DNA from: Drosophila pseudoobscura
Lineage: Eukaryota > Arthropoda > Insecta > Diptera > Drosophilidae
Reading direction: 5' to 3'
NCBI RefSeq assembly: GCF_009870125.1
Contig: NC_046681.1
Location: forward strand, 21,775,001-21,839,000
DNA length: 64,000 nucleotides
A model generated the notes under the pieces. The model saw only the letters and a program-made list of their open reading frames with translations. It ran no database searches and was not told the origin of the DNA. Every line of letters begins with the position of its first letter. Positions within the stretch are counted from its first letter, which is position 1. A program made the position numbers and the translations under genes. Positions 58,543 through 64,000 of the stretch are shown piece by piece.

Positions 58543-59183
58543 GTTGGTTGATTTTCTCCAGAGATTCGCTAGGAAAAATTTTAAGCGTGAATTCGCGGTA
58601 GTTTAAGAATTAGTATGGCTGTTTTTACTCCTCAACCACAATATAGCGTCTCATAGCCCACTTAAGCCCCCTCTATTAAAATAGTTCAACTACTTGAGGT
58701 AAAAGGCGGAAAATATTAACGATTGTACATTTTTCTTGTATCCTCTGAACTTAAAAAACACTATATCTTTTACCTGAACTGCGCTAACGTTATTAAATTT
58801 TCATTATATTCGGTGGAAAATTTAAATACACCCTTGGCTTATAGTAGGTTAATCGTTCTACCTCGCTATATTTCCGAGGGTCGGTCACACTAATCACAGC
58901 ACCGGCGTCACTTAGAAGGCGCTTTTTTTTCTTTCTGTAATTTTTCAACGAAGGGGCATTGTGTGAGGATATTCAAATAAACAGTCCAGCAAACTGCTGA
59001 TTCTTCTTTTTTTACTTAACCAGCATAAGTGGTGAGTGTATCAATTGGAGACAAAACGATTCGCCTTCAAAAAATTTTTTTACGGCCGAATTTTTGCATT
59101 TGCAAGCCTGTACGTGTGTGTTTGTGCGCGTGTTCTCACATTTTCGTTCTCTATTAAACAAAAGTTCGAACAACATACAAAAT
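58543..59183. promoter_or_regulatory. divergent promoter region of Ssb-c31a and Su(var)205
   Basis: A motif 6-like GCTATATTTCC near 58865 and motif 1 GGTCACACT at 58883-58891 mark a housekeeping promoter reading toward Su(var)205, whose ATG is about 300 bp downstream. The Ssb-c31a start lies at the other end of the interval. No TATA box with the usual spacing was seen. Confidence 0.65.
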
Positions 59184-60045
<862 letters not shown>

Positions 60046-60370
60046 CCTCTCTATCAGTTACCCGGAGCGTGTGACCCATGGGAAGAAGCCCCGACAGTAC
60101 ATAATATTTAAACATATATAATTAGTTACGTAGTTTAATCTCAAGTGCACACCCCCTTTTCATTTGAGATATACCGAATCACGAGATATGCGCTTCGATC
60201 ACAAAAAACAAATATTTTTCCTTTCTCCATCCCAAAAGGATTAACCTGTATTTCCATGTAAATTGAAATTAATAAATGCGAACTTGTTTTCTACACGATG
60301 AGGAAAAGTATATACGTAAGTTTTTGTTCTACAGAAATCAACGGCTCCAGTGAAATAGGCAGCAAAATAA

Positions 60371-63300
60371 CTATTCTTTCGCATTCAACAACTTGTTGGC
60401 CACATTACATTCCGAGTTCTCTAGGACATTGCCACAGCAGGACCAGTGACGGCGTCCTGGATGCCCTGCATGGCCATGCCCGCAGCCACTGTAGCCGGGC
60501 ATACGTCCCTCGCAGCTGCACTTCACACTCCTACTGCCCTTGCCAGAACAGAAGGAGCAGCAGTGGTAGATGCCCGTGTGGGGACGCACTTGCCTCGCCT
60601 GGAAAGTGAAGGGGCTGCTCTTGATGGGCCGCTCATTGATGGTGATCGTGAGGATGAGAGTACCCTGGGAGTCGGGCGTGAAGGAGATATTGTAGGTGCC
60701 ATCACGATTGTCCGACACTTCGATGGGGAGAAACTTGGAGGTTGAGTCCTTGTATTTGATCATGCAATTGATCTGCAGGCCGCCATGACAGAGGGACACA
60801 CCATCGGCATCACGCGAGTGCAGCAGGAGATCGGCCTTTTTGTGGAGTCGCAGTTGGGAGAAGCCCTCCCACTCCAGAGTGCACAGCGATGGTTCCACTA
60901 CCTGCATGGTAATGATGCCATACAGAGGTATATCCCGCTGATCCTTGGTGGCTGGTGCCCGAATCTTGGGGAGAAAGTGCAGAGAGTCTGAGATCTTGGG
61001 ATCCACGGGTGGCTTGAATTGCTGACAGAACTCGAAGCGTTTGAGGAGGATTCCGACAAAACTGAGTATCTCCGCATCGGCACCGATCTCGCACAGCTCC
61101 TGACTAAACCGTACAGCATCCATGGCCTCCTGAGTGCGTTTTTCTAGGGAATCAGATTGGTTAGAGCTAGAATGGTAATCTGAAAGATATTTTCTCACCC
61201 AAATCCAACTGCTGCTTGAGTATAATCTCCACTTTGGACTCCCTCGCGCGACATATCTGCTGGAGCAGTGTCCTTCGATGCACTTCCACTGCCTCGAAGT
61301 AAGCCTGCATATGCCGCTCCACCTGGCTATGTATATCATCGCATCTGGCATTGATGCCCCTGGCTATGTCGTTCAGTCGCTCGATCGAATGCTCGGCGTA
61401 CTGGCACAACGGACGCGTCTGATCGGTGGCTTCTCGTAAAAGCTTACCCTGCTGCCCAATAGCCCGGGCTATGTTTTCATGCCTATGACCCTTGTGGAGC
61501 AGTACCAGGCAATCCGTGCAGGCCAACTGTCGACACACCACACAGAAGGCCTTCAGCTCAAAGTTGGTGTGCAGGCCACACTTTAAGACCATCTTGCTGC
61601 TGTCTCCCAGACCCAGCTGCTGTTGCTTTTGCTTGCGGGCGCGTCTTAACTCCAGGATGCTTCTCATACGATGGTTGGCTGTAGACCGCTGCCGTTCGTG
61701 GGCCTCTTTGCACAGGGAGCACAGATTAAGGGTGCAACTGATGCAGTGATAGGTGGCCTGGAAAAGCATACCAGTATTATTAGTATCAGTATCTCTAGAG
61801 GAATCTCTTTTTTCTTACACTAATCTCATCGCTGCAGAGGGAACACCACACCCTCGAGATGACATCTTCGCCCGCCTGCAGTCGCAGCACTTCGATGCGC
61901 CTCACCAGCAGATAATTCTGAGGCAGCAGACGCACACCACCCAGGGGCACGTCCGTGGGATAGTGACAGACATGGCAGCGTATACAGCGTGGGGCAATGT
62001 CGCTGACAAAGCTGCCCGTGAACCGGGTGCTAAAGGAACTGGTGGATCGCTTGCCATCGCTCTTGGACTGTGAAATAGAGGAGTGGAGTCAATGCAGATT
62101 AGAGCAAGGAGCAGAGCTTCCTAGGACTTACCCTAACCACCAACCGATCCATGGATTTTTTGCGCCTCAAACTAAAGCTGGCTCCACGCTGCCTGGCAGG
62201 GGATACCGTCGCCAGCTCTGCACTCGATCCGCCCATCTCCGAGCGCAGGCTGTAGTTGGAGGGATCCAGAGCTTCGCTCTGGGACTGATCCCATGTAGCG
62301 GAGGCCTCCTCCTTGAAGTTCTCATTGACCAGGCACTGCAGGCAGAAGGAGTGCAGGCAGTGCAGTGTCCGCGGATCCGTGTAGACATCCATGCAGATGG
62401 CGCACTTGAGATCATCCGTGAAGGTGATCAATGATGTCCCTGGCGGAGTACTGGGTCTCAGGGTGATGCTCGGTGAGGGTGAGGGCGAGGGCGTGATGGC
62501 AGGCGAGTTAGAGCGACTCATGTTCATCGGACTATGTGCATTGTAGATCTCAAGAGTGGGTGGCCGTGCAGGACCCTTCACGGAAGGATGTAGCAGTCGC
62601 GGCAGCATCTCCTGCCTGGGCTGTGAGGAGTCCGGCGTGGGTGGCGAGACCCTCAGCTCGGGGGAGACCATCAGGCTCAGCAATCGCTTGGGATGCAGCT
62701 GCTCCTTGGCTCTGATCTGCGGCTGGGCCACGGTCACATTGCTGGCCTGGCTGCTGCTGCTGCTGCTCTGCACGGACACGGACGAGGCACCGCTCAAGAT
62801 ATTGTCTAGCAGGGACTCTGGCGACGTGGAGCTCCCACCTCCCGCGCCGGCCTGGCTGCTGCTGCGCTCGCTCCCACTATCCGGCACTTGCGCTTCATCC
62901 AGGGGTATCTCCATAAGCGTGGGTTGGACCGGCGCTGGCAATCCCAGGGTCCTCGAGCGTCGTATACAGTTTCTCAGCTCCAGTTTGGGCACTGTTGGGG
63001 TGTCTGCCAAGGTGCCCTCCACTTTGGGTGAAATGGTGAAACTGAACAGCTGTGGGGCCGACTTTCGACGCACTGCCTCGGCAATGGGCATGGTCTGTAG
63101 ATGCTGAACCCGTCTCTGTCCCTTTTCCTGAGGGTTCTTTCGCAGGGAAATCTTTGAGGAGGTCAACTTTATCATGAGTTTGCTATGTGCTCCGGTGGAT
63201 GGTGGAGCCGGTGGACCCACCGCTGGTGGCGGCATAACCTTGACAGCATTCTCTCCCTCCATACGCTCATAGTTGATGATTGGAGGGCTGCCGCCGCCAT

Positions 63301-63382
63301 TGCCGCTGGTGCTGGCGCTCTTAGTGGAGAAGCTCGTCTTTCGCTTGAAGATGGGTTTTATGTGACTCTCGGAGTTGCTCAT
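60371..63382 (-). CDS. CG8419: TRIM45-like RING/B-box/filamin-repeat E3 ligase
   Basis: Exons 62132-63382, 61819-62067, 61199-61757 and 60371-61143 (minus strand) give 943 aa; phases agree. The long N-terminal Ser/Pro-rich region is followed by a RING (CAICMDVYTDPRTLHCLHSFC…) interrupted by a long insert before its last Cys pairs (RCIRCHVC), then B-boxes (WCSLC…CISC; LKCGLHTNFELKAFCVVC…CLVLLHKGH), a coiled coil, a filamin-type repeat (VSDNRDGTYNISFTPDSQG) and a Cys/His-rich C-terminus (YHCCSFCSGKGSRSVKCSC…HWSCCG). This order matches TRIM45. It converges with Su(var)205, leaving 325 bp between stop codons. Confidence 0.9.
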
Positions 63383-64000
63383 GGCTTTGGCTCGAACAAA
63401 ACTATCTCTGTTGGTTTCAGCTCTACTTCTGGATCCGCCACGCCATCAGGCCCGATGCGTGTTCCCCTTGTGACTGCTGCTGGGCCGGGTCGGTCGGCGT
63501 GAGGTTTTTTCTTTAATCCAATTAGATTCGGCCCGCAACAATGGAAATGTAAATACGGGCCAATGATGGAAATGGGCAATACACGTCTGCCATTGACAAT
63601 TGTGCAATCGTTTGTTGTGGTTGCTCTTTCGAAATAGTGCTAGTTTACTCATGCCCTCAGCCGGCTCTATCGATTGACTATCTTTTTCCATAACTGATAT
63701 TCCAAGAAAGAACCATCAAATACTATAAAATGGCAAAGATGTAGGACATTGCGAACCCATACACACGTGTGTTTATAGGTGGGCAGGTTATTGCTGTCCA
63801 TTTCTGTCCGTCCTTACCTTTCCAATTTGAAGAATATTATCTAAAACAAGCTTTAATCACAATCCATGCTCAACGCCCATACATTTCAATGGTCATATGG
63901 TTTTTTATTTTTAAAATACCATACAAATTCGTATAGTCTATATTAAATAAAATTTGCATATAAAGGATATACAAAATAAGAATTTTTGTATTATGGGCAA
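63383..64000. other. 5' region of the TRIM45-like gene and flank
   Basis: A half-DRE TATCGATT at 63668-63675 lies about 290 bp upstream of the ATG and may mark the promoter. The remaining sequence to the window end is AT-rich with no gene seen. Confidence 0.4.

Noticed and set aside
62556-63107. 183-codon + strand frame opposite the TRIM45-like gene
   Set aside because: Complement of a Ser/Pro-rich coding exon; low-complexity Leu/Ser/Gly chain with no independent support.

Overview
This window is euchromatic DNA from a Drosophila of the obscura group (D. pseudoobscura-like), covering the region around the PDGF/VEGF-receptor gene Pvr (Muller element B, equivalent to D. melanogaster 28F-29A). 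The evidence is short GT-AG introns, many of about 60 nt, and a recognisable gene order: mir-2b-1, CG8086, Pvr, Snx6, CG8292, three cytidine deaminases, a TMEM222-like gene, Ssb-c31a, Su(var)205 (HP1a) and a TRIM45-like gene. Two mobile elements also point to flies: a DINE-1/mini-me element with its (GTCY)n microsatellite and a large fold-back-type palindrome. Gene names rest on protein or RNA recognition plus remembered synteny; no search was run.

Layout. 1-6.3 kb is mostly non-coding and holds a clear miR-2b hairpin (1080-1156) and a possible Inr+DPE promoter near 2104. 6.3-15.4 kb is a STPGR/SHIPPO-repeat gene (CG8086-like, sperm-tail type) built from single-repeat exons with phase-1 borders plus one 3.47-kb exon of about 35 tandem 33-aa units. 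It has a GC-AG intron and alternative 3' ends, and two small secreted Kunitz-like genes are nested in one of its introns. A third Kunitz-like gene follows at 15.7 kb, then a small secreted Cys-rich gene on the minus strand (16.7-17.4 kb). 17.4-31.9 kb has no convincing protein gene. It contains a housekeeping-type promoter at 18.7-18.8 kb that could be a distal Pvr promoter. 32.0-40.9 kb is Pvr, reconstructed in about 17 coding exons: signal peptide, Ig-like ectodomain, one membrane span, split tyrosine kinase and phosphotyrosine-rich tail.

41.9-49.0 kb is a 7-kb inverted-repeat structure whose right arm carries about 11 tandem copies of a 319-bp unit; it fills the gap between Pvr and Snx6. 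49.3-63.4 kb is gene-dense: Snx6, a CG8292-like gene, three cytidine deaminase paralogs on the minus strand (with a DINE-1 insertion between the first two), a TMEM222-like gene, Ssb-c31a, Su(var)205 and the TRIM45-like gene.

Cross-cutting signals. A block of about 170 bp containing Ohler motif 6 (GTATATTT) and motif 1 (GGTCACAC) occurs both at 18.6 kb and directly upstream of Snx6, and the same motif pair lies upstream of Su(var)205. Two genes (Pvr between exons 3 and 4; Ssb-c31a exon 1) each miss the reading frame by exactly one base with the obvious splice sites, which suggests small assembly indels.
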